Source: Fragilaria radians
Taxonomy: Eukaryota; Bacillariophyta; Fragilariophyceae; Fragilariales; Fragilariaceae
Length of the DNA stretch: 64,000 nucleotides
Reading direction: 5' to 3'
NCBI GenBank assembly: GCA_900642245.1
Contig: CAAAJI010000056.1
Location: 37,830-101,829 of the forward strand
Each line of letters begins with the position of its first letter. Position 1 is the first letter of the stretch. Shown here one piece after another: positions 25,670 through 37,634 of the stretch. A program made the position numbers and the translations under genes. The notes below the pieces were generated by a model that made no database searches, was not told the DNA's origin, and saw only the letters and a list, made by a program, of their open reading frames with translations.

Positions 25670-26590
25670 TTAACGGGGTACTGTTTTGGCAGAATGGGAA
25701 CTTCCATAAATGTCTGTCAAGTTTTGAGGTAACTTAGGTTCTGTATTCTGAGACGAGGAGCCAGTAATGACTGAATTATCTGTAGATGTGAGCAAGGATG
25801 CTGAAGAATTGCCAAAAAACTTATCGAGAATGCTGCTAGTGGATGATTCCGGTTTCGGTGAAATGGTAATCTTACCCCCAAGAACGGCTTCCTCCTTTAA
25901 TGTTTTCCATACACTTCGCCGAGTGTGAGGAGAAAATTTGGATGACATATCATGTGTATCCGATTCAATGCCATCGACATCCGTTTCTAACATTCCGTCA
26001 ACATTATGAAAGCCCATAAGATTGGCTACCTGATTTTGCAGACGTTCATTTTCTTCCTCGGCATATATAGCTTTCCTCCGAAGCATCGCATTCTCCTTCT
26101 CTAATCTTTCAATAACCTTCTTTGCTTCTGCAAGATCGAAATTTATGTCCACGTTACTTTCTTCCAGTTCACGGATAGAACGACGATCTTTTCTTTGTCT
26201 TACTTTCATTTTTTCTAACTTTTCTTTCAAATCACAATTTTCAGTCTGAAAATCCTCAACCAATTTGCTGAGCTCTTGTACATTGCGTTCAACTTTCTTG
26301 TTTTCTGTTTCGATCTTTCCACCTGTCCTCCGTTCAACTGATGGTAAGTCTGAGGAACGAATAGGACTCTCCTGTTGACTTATTTTACCATCTATTTTTC
26401 TTCGTTGACTGTTACTTCTAGTTTTCGTTGATTTCTTCTTCATTCTTGTTTCGGATGGAACCGTCTGCGGTTCTTCCATGTCTGTTTTGATCATTCTTCT
26501 TTGCCTGCTCCTTGTATCGTCAGAGATGAACAATCCTTCGGAAGCATCAATCCTTTTGTTCCAAGTGAGTCTATCATCTTGGGTTGTCAT
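25670..26590 (-). CDS. Coiled-coil protein of unknown function, copy B (complete)
   Basis: A 306-residue single-exon frame starting MTTQDDRLTWNKR. Residues ~30-95 are basic, Ser/Thr-rich and likely disordered. Residues ~95-205 are a charged coiled coil (EKLEKMKVRQRKDRRS, KENAMLRRKAIYAEEENERL). The C-terminal third ends YGSSHSAKTVPR. The start is chosen because the paralogue at 29488 also starts MTT at the same distance from the conserved Trp-Asn (TWNKR/YWNQS). It converges with TIM copy B (144 bp between stops). It is not a bZIP. No known family was recognised. Confidence 0.85.
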   Translation of the reverse strand: MTTQDDRLTWNKRIDASEGLFISDDTRSRQRRMIKTDMEEPQTVPSETRMKKKSTKTRSNSQRRKIDGKISQQESPIRSSDLPSVERRTGGKIETENKKVERNVQELSKLVEDFQTENCDLKEKLEKMKVRQRKDRRSIRELEESNVDINFDLAEAKKVIERLEKENAMLRRKAIYAEEENERLQNQVANLMGFHNVDGMLETDVDGIESDTHDMSSKFSPHTRRSVWKTLKEEAVLGGKITISPKPESSTSSILDKFFGNSSASLLTSTDNSVITGSSSQNTEPKLPQNLTDIYGSSHSAKTVPR

Positions 26591-28636
26591 ATTTATGGGA
26601 TTGAAAGAAATGACTCATGAAATTTCGATCGCTTGCAAAAGTGAAGAACAGTGACTATAACTGCAGATTCGAATCGAATATCTTATTGTACCAGGCTCTG
26701 CAGGAATTTTCACGTCCATAAACAGGGGCACAACTGCAACTGTCATAATTGATTCAAGGGACATAGAGTAAATTAGTTCTTTTCAATCGGGAAAGCCAGT
26801 CGAAGTTCAAGCGTTTCAAGATGCTCATTACATTTGAAGTTACAATTCTACGGATCATGACCGGGATTTACATAAAACAACGACTAGAATCATATGACAA
26901 ACCCATACAATCAAAAATTCCCATAGTACAATTTTTCATGATTGTCCTTGCTTTCCTATCGTTTTCTTTTTCCATAATCGATCTCTCCAAGATTAAATTT
27001 TTGTCGGCAACGATTTGGACGAAATGTCAGAGGACATCAAGTAATTCTCCGAAAAAACGATTTCTTGTCGTCAGTGCGACTCCTCGCCAGTGATTTGCGT
27101 TTGGAAAATGACGACGATAAGGTATCATCCTCAATCAAGCCCTAGCGATATTCATTACCACGAAAGTCAAATCTCATGGCGTGACTACAATGAAAACATC
27201 TCAGTCATTTGTTATACTCTAGTGACTTCATGGGACCAATATGAAAATGTATTGCACCATGGGATAAAATTGAAAACAAAAATAAAAAATCTGATTCAAT
27301 TATTATCCCTTGTAGGAGTACCATAAGTCTCACGTCAGTGATCTCATTGAACGGACAAAAATAAATACGAAAGCTGATCGCTACCTAGAGTTTTCAAACA
27401 ATATAAAAGAGTTGGCTATGGAGAGTCATTATTTATCCCAAAAGCAACCACAAATAGTTTAGCTCCAATGAAATGGATGGTAAGCACCCAATTACTTATG
27501 ATTCTAAATCTGATTAAGAATTTCCTTATGTTTTAATTCAAAAGAACTAAAATTCAAACAGATTTTGTGTCAACTATCTTGTTAGAGGCAACCATGAACT
27601 ACGAACAAAGAAGCAAAAGCATCCAAAATTCCATTTCATGTTTTTGGGCAAAGCATAGATATGTTCACCAATCACCAAGTGCAATCTGTGAAATCAACCT
27701 AACGCCCATCTGATCATGATTTTGAAATGAATTGTATTATAGATGCAATCTGATCTGATTGGAAAAAAGTAAAAAAAGTTTAGTACAAAGTCATGAAGCA
27801 AAGTTGTAATGATAACGTTGAAAGATAGATTTACTGCAACCAAGCGCTTTCCTTTTTAATTAACTCTCCTTTCTAATGTGCTTTTATCAGGTTAGCTTTT
27901 CATCATGTTATCTCGATCTTTTTTGTTTCAATTATGCAATCCGGACACTTACCTAGATATTTAAGATTTCTTTCTTTGGATCGTTTTTTCTAAGACACAT
28001 ACATAATCATTCAAAGCCTCTGTCAAAGTTTAATTTATACCAATCTAACCAATGGAGGATTCTTTTTGATTTTCTTAAGAAGTACTGTAAATCCCTCCTG
28101 TTCATATTCCTGAAACTCCTGACTGCTACTTTTTCTTATCAAGAGTCTGTTCATAAGCAATGTCTTTCTTTGCCACAAGGTCACACGACGAAGAAGGTGC
28201 AAGGTAGAGTGGCAGGAAGAATTCCATAAAGAGTTCATTGTGTTGAATTGATGTGGCATTGGGAAGTATTTGCTGAGTGATGTTTTGTCAGAGATATATT
28301 GAATATCAAAGTCAAGCATCCTAGCTGATTGGAGTGATTATGAGTATCTGGGGTCTATCTTTTCTTTTGCTCTATCTAGAAGATTAGATGACTTTTAGCT
28401 GAAATATGTCATGAATATTTTGAAATATTGCCGGAGAAATCTTTATCTACTTTTAGAGTCGCTTTCAAATGTTTTGAAATCTATATCCTAATGCTTTCTT
28501 AATGGAAGAAACAGTTTTTGTGTAAAAGTGAACTTCTATTATGATCCCTTTTGTTCAAAAATAGAAATTTCATTCTACTAATTACTAGCTCTTACGATCT
28601 TTCCTTTATGAAAGGCGTTTGAAACTCGGTTTCACA
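26591..28636. other. Intergenic stretch between coiled-coil paralogues
   Basis: No supportable gene. Short frames at 26821-27093 and 28035-28319 have no recognised motif and no sign of conservation. The sequence is AT-rich and shows no match to the duplicated segment. Confidence 0.5.
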
Positions 28637-29488
28637 TCAACGCTGTACTGTCTTGGCCGAATGAGAACTCCCATAGTGATCCCATTTATTTGTTAGTTTG
28701 GAATCGATGCTGCTCGATGATCCTGTTAGTATTGAACTTTCAGAAAATGTAAGGAAGGATGAGGAGGAATTGCCAAAGAACTTTTCTAATATGTTGCTAG
28801 TTGAATCATGATTCAACAAAGGGTTCTGCTTGTCATGTACGGCCTCCTCTTGTAATGTTTTCCACATGCTTCTCCGCGTCTCTCGTGAAAATCTTGATGA
28901 AGGTTTCGGCATTTCAACCTCATCGCTTTCAAGAATATCCTCGAATCCCTGAACTCCCATCAAATTAGCAACTTGGTTCTGAAGGCGTTCATTTTCTTCC
29001 TCAGCGTATGATGCCTTCCTTCGAAGCATCGCATTTTCTTTTTCTAGTCGTTCGCTTACTTTCTTTGCTTCGGCAAGATCAAAGTTAATATCTACATTGT
29101 GCTCCTCTAGCTCGCGAATCATACGGCGGTCCTTTCTTTGTTTAACTTTTATTTTTTCCAGCCTTTCTTGCAGCACTCGATTTTGAGTTTTAAATTCTTC
29201 AAACAGAGTTGCGAGATCTTGCGCGCTTTTGAAATTGAGTATATGATTGGAATTATTTGGTGGATCGTTATAACATTTATCAGACGCCAATGTCAATTTA
29301 CTTTTTGTCATCCTGGTACTCTCCGTTTTGTCTGCTCGATTAGATTTACAAGTTGTCTTCATCTGAGATAATTCTTTCTGCGTGTTTATTGCTGAGGTTT
29401 GCCTCCTGATTGCAATTTTAGTTGAGATTAGCATCTGTTCGTCTGCTCCGATGCTCTGATTCCAATATCCAACCTCACCTGTTGTCAT
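28637..29488 (-). CDS. Coiled-coil protein, diverged paralogue
   Basis: 283 residues, same strand and architecture as the gene at 25670-26590, about 2 kb upstream of it. The coiled coil is strongly conserved: IKVKQRKDRRMIRELEE, FDLAEAKKVSERLEKENAML, then YAEEENERLQNQVANLMG. The C-terminus is also conserved (HYGSSHSAKTVQR). The N-terminal Ser/Thr-rich part and the linker have diverged almost completely. Conservation of the coil and the last ~10 residues points to a dimerisation region plus a C-terminal binding motif. The function is unknown. It arose by a tandem duplication older than the A/B split. Confidence 0.85.
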   Translation of the reverse strand: MTTGEVGYWNQSIGADEQMLISTKIAIRRQTSAINTQKELSQMKTTCKSNRADKTESTRMTKSKLTLASDKCYNDPPNNSNHILNFKSAQDLATLFEEFKTQNRVLQERLEKIKVKQRKDRRMIRELEEHNVDINFDLAEAKKVSERLEKENAMLRRKASYAEEENERLQNQVANLMGVQGFEDILESDEVEMPKPSSRFSRETRRSMWKTLQEEAVHDKQNPLLNHDSTSNILEKFFGNSSSSFLTFSESSILTGSSSSIDSKLTNKWDHYGSSHSAKTVQR

Positions 29489-30604
29489 TTTGCATATATC
29501 GCTTGAAAAAAATTGTTGTTGTACGGAAAATATCGAATTATGTGCAATTGTTCTATTTTGGACAATGAGGTCATATGCCTATTGTAAAGTTTCATTGAAA
29601 GACCAAGATAGATATTAAAGGTCATGGCATCTAGATTGTTCGCTTATAGCTAACACTCGACCTTTTTCAGATGTATGACGTCATCACTGATAGCTTCAAG
29701 TCATATCTTGAACACCGGTAGTGGGCAGACATTTTGAAATAGCATATTACCAAACGTTAATAGAACTTAAGACTTATTTTAATACACAGCTCACCTTCAT
29801 GTTGATTTGCCAATGTTGCCATGTATTTGGCTCCCCATCCTTACGCTATGAGGCAAATCAATTACTTTCCTGTGAAATTAATTGAAGGCTCTTCTAAGTA
29901 ATGGTTTGAAGCCTTTCTTGTTTTATTGTAGTTCACCGTGAAACATCATGGACAGTTTGTTATGTTGACTATCATCTAAAATCATTTTGCAAAAATCTAA
30001 CATAACCAATCACATGTGTACAATGAAAAGATAAAGAAACATTAGCCAATGTAATTAGTTTGTTTTGAATCCCCGCCGTTAATTTTCAAACCAAAGTCCC
30101 ATGTTCTACCGAGCTCATACAAGCATTGACCACATCCATTCTTAGTTGCCATTCAAAGTTTTGCACATTCATTGATTCCAAAAAATTTAAAATTTGAGAT
30201 TATTTTATAATTAATATACGATAAATAGCTAATACTACGGAAGTAATTGCCTCTTCTGACTTTTACAATAAAATAATTGATGTCACCTTGAACAATATTG
30301 ACTAAACCTCTTCAATCAGGAATCTTAATGTCCCAGGACTCAACCTTCACCAAAGGTGGGAGCAAGAAAAATTGTTCAAAATAATTGGTTGCTCCAAAAT
30401 GTAAGGTTATTGAGCATACACAATTGTATTCATATTCTTTATTCCTCTTAGATTTGATCATGATAATGCAACATAGAAAAAATCGTGAATCAAGCGCAGA
30501 TTGATATCCATTTTCCAAATTGAAGTAACCTGGACATATTTCTTACACCTTTGTGTACACGCTCAAAGACTATATTTGCTTGGGCTGTGACTTGCAGTTA
30601 GTTT
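29489..30604. other. Intergenic stretch
   Basis: About 1.1 kb between the coiled-coil paralogue and the gypsy element. No gene, RNA or repeat is apparent. Confidence 0.5.
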
Positions 30605-31225
30605 TGACCTACCTTGAGTATGATCAAGAAGCAAATCCCTAACACAATAGGTCGTACCACACTTTAAATAATGTTGTATTACACTAAGAGATGTGTATGT
30701 GCACCGGTGTAAGGAGTTATCCTGTACAGCTAGTGCATAGTAGATAATAGTAGGAGTGGCATATCATAATATTTACTCAGCTAGATATGAATAGTTACAA
30801 GTGACCTATCCTCTTGCATACTGACCACAAATGAACTATGATAAATGATACATTAGATAAACTTAGTGAAGCATAACTATTGCTTATAAATGGAAAATAT
30901 CTTTATTAGAACCGGACATAAACCAAGACAGCTATAATAATAATCTAAATTAGAAGCCAACTCTTTAGTTGTAAAGATTTGGAGATCTAGACTGAATTAT
31001 CCTTTTGGATCACTAAGTTGTCCTTGTTAGCAAGTTGAACAGACTTTACAAAGGAGTTGGATAAGAAGGTTAGAAACAAGATCAAATCTTCAAGTGAAGT
31101 CACGCAGATCTCATGAAAAGAATCAAGAACATCTCTTGAGAGAAATTCCATGACTAAAATGAAGTAAAGGATAAATTAGTTTACAATTTTACTTTAACCT
31201 AGTTTTATATAACCATAGAGCACTG
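30605..31225 (+). repeat. 5' LTR of gypsy element
   Basis: Its first ~300 bp match 34655-34916 closely (GTGTAAGGAGTTATCC, GTACAGCTAGTGCATAG). Its tail (ATCTTCAAG, AACATCTCTTGAGAG) matches 34502-34645. The exact start (TG at 30605) is an estimate from where similarity to the other LTRs begins. Confidence 0.7.
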
Positions 31226-31254
31226 TGATCCCAGTTTATTATTCGTAAAGAATG

Positions 31255-31925
31255 CCACAAAGTAAGTTTAACTACAAGTCTATGACTGACTTATCCGCTG
31301 TAGTTCAAGAAATCCCGCATACTCCTTTCATTTTAAAGGCTAAGATCGTAGGGTATCTGGATGAGGCGGTGAACAAGACAGAACACATCAAGTAGAGCTT
31401 CATGGTTCCCAGCAACCCTGCAGCTAAGTATTCCAGACAAATTCATGATCTTCAAGGATGGTGGAGCAGAACACTGGAGCAGAACACGTCAAGTGACAAA
31501 TTGGTTACCGTGAGGTAGAGAACTTGATGTCAATCTTTGAGCCGGCTGACAAGAGCAAGGTGTTGCGGACCTTGAGGGCAAGCCTTTTCTTTCTTTAAGC
31601 ATCATTTGAAGAAGAGGCTGGATGCGGAAGATTCGGAACTGCCTGAAAATGATTTGTTAGAGTTGGTGATGCGCGATGTGGGCCTTGAGTACATCCCAAA
31701 GAGCGCAATCGGAGGTCAGTTTACTACACGCAAAACTGGATTAGTTACCTTTTCACTTCCAGAATTCAAAATTAGGAATAAATTCCTCAGAAGTTTCATT
31801 TTGATAACCGTACAAAGGCATCAAATACGTATGACATGATAATTGGCCGAGATCTTCTTGGAAAATTAGGAATTATTCTTAATTTCAATGACCATACTAT
31901 CACTAAGATACTGATAGTATTCCTA
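31255..31925 (+). pseudogene. Gypsy gag-protease remnant
   Basis: Gag-like frames start MPQSKFNYKSMTDLS and include VPSNPAAKYSRQIHDL and LKKRLDAEDSELPENDLLEL, matching the gag relics of copies A and B. At about 31708 an internal deletion fuses late gag (EYIPKSA) directly to protease (IGGQFTTRKTGLVTFSLPEF), removing the zinc knuckle and the DSG active site. After a frameshift the protease end reads YDMIIGRDLLGKLGIILNF, typical of Ty3/gypsy. It cannot be functional. Confidence 0.75.
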
Positions 31926-32109
31926 TAAAAGACAGAAGGACTCGAAAGACTCAAGATGCACTTCTTGAAGTGTTTTGGCCTCAAAAATGAGCCAAAAAGT
32001 CTTCTAAATGAATTTTCTTGATCTACTATGATCCTGGATGCAGAACAAAAGGTTGCAATTATAGAAGAAGCAACACATATGTTTTGTAACCTTGACATAG
32101 AGGAACAGT

Positions 32110-32470
32110 ATCAATTAATCCAGATATTCTAAAAGTATTAACTTTTTTTAATGGAATATTGGGAGAATCAAGCATGGACCCTATCAGTCTACACTTAATA
32201 GACAAAGGAGTCAAGCCAATGTATGCTTGCCCGTGCACTGTCCCAAGAGCAGTAGAGCAGCAACTACGGACAGAAATTGCAAGATTGATGGATATTGGAA
32301 TCCTAGAAGGAGATTGTAGTTCCAAGTGGGCATCCCCAACATTTGCAATTCTAAAAAAGAATCGAACTAATAGACATTACCCATTTCCTTTACCAAAGAT
32401 TGGGGATTTGATTAAATCCACGGAAGGATCCACTTCATGGATTATTATCACATCAAACTAAATGTTGATG
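32110..32470 (+). pseudogene. Gypsy reverse transcriptase remnant
   Basis: The frame reads EIARLMDIGILEG, then SSKWASPTFAILKKN and HYPFPLPKIGDL. These are the first RT blocks, but the section between KKN and the YPFPLP block is deleted, and no YxDD catalytic box is found before RNase H. The enzyme is therefore destroyed. Confidence 0.75.
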
Positions 32471-32623
32471 CTCGAAGGTTATGTACAATCATATTTCCTT
32501 GGGTTTTACAGGAGTGATATACTAGCCTCATTTACTAGTAAAGTCAGCTTCCAACCTATCAACTGGCTTTTGACAAAGTCAGAGAGATTGTTGAAACCGA
32601 GGAGCTGCTAGCATACTCAGATT

Positions 32624-34182
32624 TTGAATAAACCATTCCGCATATACACTGATGCCTCTGATCATCAGTTGGGTGCAGTTATCATGCCAGATATGAAGCC
32701 TTTAGCTTTTATTCAAGAAAGCTTAATGCAGCCCAAAGAAGATACACCACCACTGAACATGAGTTGTTATCTACTATTGAAACCTGCAAAGAATATACAA
32801 ATATCTTGTTAGGTTACCCAATTATAGTCTATACAGACCATAAGAATAATACCTTTAACGGGTTAAAAGCATCAGATCGTGTGTTACGCTGGCTTTTGCT
32901 CCTGGTAGAATATGGGGTAAATTTCGAATACCTCCCAGGAAAGAAAAATGATGTGGCAGATGCTTTATCTTGCCTGGACATTGATGAACTAACAATTCCA
33001 CAAGAAGAGGCGCTGGCTATTCTATCGGAATCACAACACAGTAACATCAAATTTCCAATGCATATTGCCTTAATATTCAAAGAGCAGATCAAAGTCCCAG
33101 GACTCAGAGAAAAAGGTTTATCACAACCCCATTACTCTATACAACACATTGAAGGACATGACCTTCTATATTATAAAGATAAAATCTATATCCCTCAGTC
33201 TTTGAGACAGAGAGTACTTTCCTGGTATCATGAATACTTACTTCATCCAGGACAGACTAGGACTGAAAAGACCATAAGGAACACTATGACGTGGCCGGGA
33301 TGTGGAATGTTTGTGTTCCACTTGTCCAGTTTGTCAATTGACAAAACAGGAGCGGAAGCAATACGGCTTACTACCTCCCAAGATAGCAGAATCTGACCCC
33401 TGGGTCATGGTTTGTGTGGATCTGGTGGGTCCTTTCACAATAAAGACACCGCTCAAGACTCACTCTCTGCCGGCTCTCACTATAATTGATCCAGCCACAG
33501 GATGGTTTGAGATTGCCAAAGCCAATAACAAATCGGCCGCTTCTATCCAGGATTTGTTTCATAACACCTGGTTGGCGCGTTATCCGCGACCTCAGTTTAT
33601 TGTCTTTGACAATGGAGGCAAATTCAAACGTGAGTTTAAGCAACTGTGCAACAATTATGGCATTATTGCCAAACCAACCACTAGTCACAACCCTCAAGCA
33701 AATTCAATCATTGAGTGTGTCCACAAAATGGTAAATGAAATGCTCAGATCATTTGACTTAGAGAAGGAAACTCTAGAAGAGGATAATCCTTTTGATTACT
33801 TCCTCCAGTCTACTGCATGGGCAATAAGAAGCACCTATCATACAACACTGCAGGCTACACCCTGTCAATTAGTGTTTTGCAGAGACATGATTCACAATAT
33901 TGCATTTAAAGCAAATTGGAATAGAATTCAGAAAAGAAAACAAGGCTTAATTCATAAGTCCAATAAAAAGAAGATAAGAGTCGCATACCTTACGAGTATA
34001 AGGTTGGAGACCAAGTATTATTAGAGATGCTCGGAATCCTCCGGAAACTGTCAACACCTCGTACGGGACCATACACAGTAACAAAAGTGTATAAGAATGG
34101 AACAATTCAGATCCAAAGCGGAATTGTATCAGAAAGGGTAAACATACGCCGAATCTGTCCATTTCAGGCAACCTCTGGTTAA
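32624..34182 (+). pseudogene. Gypsy RNase H-integrase remnant
   Basis: RNase H shows IYTDASDHQLGAV, then (after a frameshift) LLSTIETCKEYTN and VYTDHKNN. Integrase has a zinc-binding start (HEYLLHPGQTRTEKTI, then CSTCPVCQLTK across a frameshift near 33300). Its catalytic triad is D in CVDLVGPF, D in FDNGGKF and E in NSIIECVH, with 34 residues between the last two. A GPY/F module (RTGPYTVTKVYKNGTIQI) follows, again out of frame. At least three frameshifts separate the parts. This is the best preserved section of the element. Confidence 0.85.
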
Positions 34183-34207
34183 GTATTACCTTGGAGGCAA
34201 ATGACCT

Positions 34208-34502
34208 NNNNNNNNNNNNNNNNNNNNNNNNNNNNNNNNNNNNNNNNNNNNNNNNNNNNNNNNNNNNNNNNNNNNNNNNNNNNNNNNNNNNNNNNNNNNN
34301 NNNNNNNNNNNNNNNNNNNNNNNNNNNNNNNNNNNNNNNNNNNNNNNNNNNNNNNNNNNNNNNNNNNNNNNNNNNNNNNNNNNNNNNNNNNNNNNNNNNN
34401 NNNNNNNNNNNNNNNNNNNNNNNNNNNNNNNNNNNNNNNNNNNNNNNNNNNNNNNNNNNNNNNNNNNNNNNNNNNNNNNNNNNNNNNNNNNNNNNNNNNN
34501 NN
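34208..34502. other. Assembly gap (295 N)
   Basis: It lies inside the 3' LTR region of the gypsy element. Its true length is unknown. Confidence 0.95.
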
Positions 34503-34654
34503 TGAATCTTCAAGCTTAATCACGAAGATCTCTTGAGAACATCTCTTGAGAGAGGTTTCAAGATTAGACAAGACTAGCAGGAAAAAAAATAAAATAGTCT
34601 ATATTTTGTCTATGTCTACTTTCTATACCTCACCGTAGAGCAAATTTCAGTCAA

Positions 34655-34916
34655 TCTCTGATTAAGTATTACCTTGATCTAGCTTGACTAGGATCAAGAA
34701 GCAAATCAGAGATGTGTATGTCCACCGGTGTAAGGAGTTATCCTGTACAGCTAGTGCATAGTAGATAATAGTAGGAGTGGCATGTCATAATATTTACTCA
34801 GCTATGTATGAATAGTTACAAGTGACCTATCCTCTTGCATACTGACCACAAATGAACTATGATAAATGATACATTAGATAAACTTAGTGAAGCATAACTA
34901 TTGCTTATAAATGGAA
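34655..34916 (+). repeat. Extra truncated gypsy LTR
   Basis: A third LTR copy, preceded by a sequence resembling the pol end of the element (compare CTCTGATTAAGTATTACCTT here with CTCTGGTTAAGTATTACCTT at about 34172). It lacks about 50 bp found in the 5' LTR (30638-30690) and is cut off after AAATGGAAA. Confidence 0.65.
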
Positions 34917-35824
34917 AGTAACTTTTGGAGGATAAGGTATTCATTCAGGAGTTGTTGGCTAGGTACAGTAAGAGTTGTGTTTTCTTTGGCCAGAATTATA
35001 TGTACTATCATGTTGTATATATGACACTAAAAATGTGTTTTGTTTGGAATGACTATGGAAACGTCAACACAACCGCTGGTCCAGAGTTGACCAAAACTAC
35101 GTACTAAGAATTATTTACAGTGAAGTCATTGCATGGACTTGAGACATTTGCAAATAAATATTTTGAATATGTCAGTATCTAGCTCAGTCAACTGCGCATT
35201 TATGTTTTATGAAAACTAAACATGACCCAGATATATGGATGGTTGATAAGTCATCCCATATCTTCTAATGCGCTTCCTATTCCGCATTATTTTATGCTTT
35301 CATCATCTCTCCTAGAAAAGGGAAGATGTCTGCATCATCTTATAATACCCTTCCTTTTATCTTTGTATCTAATTCTTTTTTTCAATAAAATAATATTCGA
35401 TTGTAACGTTATGATAACATGAAATAGACGCGTATCATCCGTCATTCTGATCCAATGTCTTCTAGTTGATTTTCAACTCTTCAAGGTAATTGATTCAATA
35501 GTCTGGGTCTTGTTCCTCATTTCTTTCGGAGACATTTTGATGAAACATCCCTTCTGTTGTTACTAAGGAAGGAGATGTGGAAGGATCAAACTTCAAATTC
35601 AGCCTATTATATGAAAGCTGCATCTCCGTCTGCTAATACGTTTCTGTGCATACTCCCCAGATCTATTGATGATACTAATTCTGTTAGCCTAGGTCATGTC
35701 AATTATTGTTACCTTTTTCTTGCTTCCTCAATCTTTTCTTTGATTTTTATATCCATCTTGATCACCTAAACAACAAATACTTTTTTCCTGAGCGCCTTGC
35801 CCATGCCCAAGATTTTGCAACCAT
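34917..35824. other. Intergenic stretch
   Basis: No gene can be supported. Short frames such as 35557-35769 carry no recognised motif. Confidence 0.45.
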
Positions 35825-36385
35825 TTTCTATTCAGTCTTGTGCACTTTTAGAGCCTCTTTTAAGATATGTTTGATGTATCCTCTCTTGATTCTGCTAGAA
35901 CCTGTCGGCCCAAATGATTTCATAAGTCTCTTTAAATTAAAAAAAGGATACACTTACTTGTCAATACAGACAAGTTGACTGTTAATAGCGATAAGTAAAT
36001 TATCCTTTCGATTCTTTTTATCTTAGAGAGTTTGATTTGTAATTAATCTTGACATAGATTGTTTATTAACGCTGTCTAGTTTAGATAGGCACTGGATTAT
36101 ATACAGACACCTTTCCATGTATAGGTAGCACTTGATTTTCACTATGATTCTCATCTTTAAACTTGTGGAAAAGGATAGTTAACTTGTAGTAATTCATAGA
36201 TAGATGAGTTAATATAAGCATATTTTGATTCCACTACTATTTACTACACAGTAACGGTAACCAACGTCGCCTTTTACCAGCACACACACGCATCTTTTAG
36301 TATATTACTTTATTACTTTTAGTGGTATTACTTACAACCTATTGTGTCAGAGATTAATATCTTGATTCCTAGTCAAAGTAGCTCA
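35825..36385 (-). repeat. Solo gypsy LTR
   Basis: Diverged but colinear with 1487-2155 (shared TGTCGGCCCAAATGATT, GCACTTGATTTTCACTA, ACAACCTATTGTGTCAG). No gag or pol lies beside it, so it is a solo LTR left by recombination. Confidence 0.7.
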
Positions 36386-37334
36386 TGAGTTTTATTATTT
36401 TGGATCCAGGTATCACTGCAATAAATGATATTGATCTCTCTCAATTATTGGTATGCAGCTTAGTCTCTTTTTGGCAACGCTTTAGTGATGCCTCCAATTG
36501 TTCTGTTGAGTCAGACTTTATGTGACTGCCTAGAGGAGATGTTCCTGCATTGGAATTTGGAGTTAACCCTTACGTTCAGTTATATTTGTGTATGTTTATG
36601 GTTATCCATTAGGGATCATTTACATTTCTTTTGTGAGAACAGTTATGGGAATGTCTATGTTTTAGCGATAGTTTAAGCAAAATATTTTAATAATTACAAC
36701 TTTAATTTGAACATCTTTTGAAGCTTACTTTTGTAGTCGTCATTTATTTTTAGATGACATTTCAACATTCCTGTTTACTTAGGAAGGTTAGTGCTGAAGG
36801 GATACTTCAAATCAAACTAAAAAGTATATTCAGTTCTTTCAAGCTAGCTGAAGCATAACCTCATAAAGACAAAATGTCCAATAGCAGTTTTGCATTCCCT
36901 TTACCAGTAGTGGTAAATGCCAAACGAGAATCCCCTAAATTATGGTTTCAGACACATTTCATTTTTGATTGTTGTATTTTCGGAAGATAAAATAGTGCAA
37001 AATTCTGACAGTTTACGCATGATTGTTTTTGCTTGTCTTACCACATGCTTTTAGCTGTGATCTGACTTTTTTCCTGTATTATGGGAATATATAAAAAAAC
37101 TTACTTGTTTTATGGTGCACTAGATTGCTACAGTAACAAAAATGTGACAGAAAATTTGAAGTTAAAATTATCAATTTCATTAATTCACAAATTAATCAGT
37201 CTAGCATTGATTGTCAAAACATTCTCCGTAAACTGCAAGCAGGAAAAAAAATCGAACCTGTTGAGAGTAGGCTCGATGAAAAAAGCTGACCGATGACCCC
37301 AGCCCAGATAAGATTTTAAACTTGTAAATTAGGA
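36386..37334. other. Intergenic stretch
   Basis: AT-rich, with no supportable gene or repeat. Confidence 0.45.
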
Positions 37335-37634
37335 ATGCATTTTCTTTTTTTGAATCTTGCTTCCCTTCATTATTGTTATTTGTCATGCTCATTTGCTGTC
37401 AATATGCATTGTAGAATGCATCAATTGCAGAATAGGCTGTATAAACTTCTTCTGAAATGGCTGAGTCTTGTCCCGCACACAACCCCGCTCAGAAAAAGAA
37501 AAAGCCTTACAGGTTTTCTCCCTCCGATTCCCTCAATGCACTCCAGCCACAAATCAATAGGATTTTGTGGCAAAGGAGACAGGGTTGCACCTGCAGAGAT
37601 GGAGTTCATCACTGCAGTGTTGTGTGAAGTACCT

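Larger units (their letters stand above)
12552..26580. repeat. Segmental duplication, copy B
   Basis: The partner of 237-12456. Its extra length is mostly the Helitron-like dimer at 22345-24174. It also has about 0.5-0.7 kb around 19182-19920 not seen in copy A. On the right it runs into unique sequence through the intact start of the coiled-coil gene, so the true right end of the duplicated unit is hidden by the gap in copy A. Confidence 0.9.
30605..34916 (+). mobile_element. Ty3/gypsy LTR retrotransposon, decayed, with rearranged 3' end
   Basis: Order along the plus strand: LTR (30605 to about 31225), gag, protease, reverse transcriptase remnant, RNase H, integrase with GPY/F module, then LTR material partly hidden in an N gap and a further truncated LTR to 34916. 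RNase H followed by integrase is the Ty3/gypsy order. Several frameshifts, stops and internal deletions make it non-autonomous. It belongs to the same family as the gag-protease relics at 0.2-2.2, 12.5-14.4, 52.7-53.7 and 63 kb. Confidence 0.85.

Noticed and set aside
25670..26590. Coiled-coil gene as a bZIP transcription factor
   Set aside because: The basic-region signature N-x7-R followed by a leucine zipper at fixed spacing is absent.
33947..34571. Several long frames made mostly of unknown residues
   Set aside because: They are created by the 295-N gap and have no evidential value.
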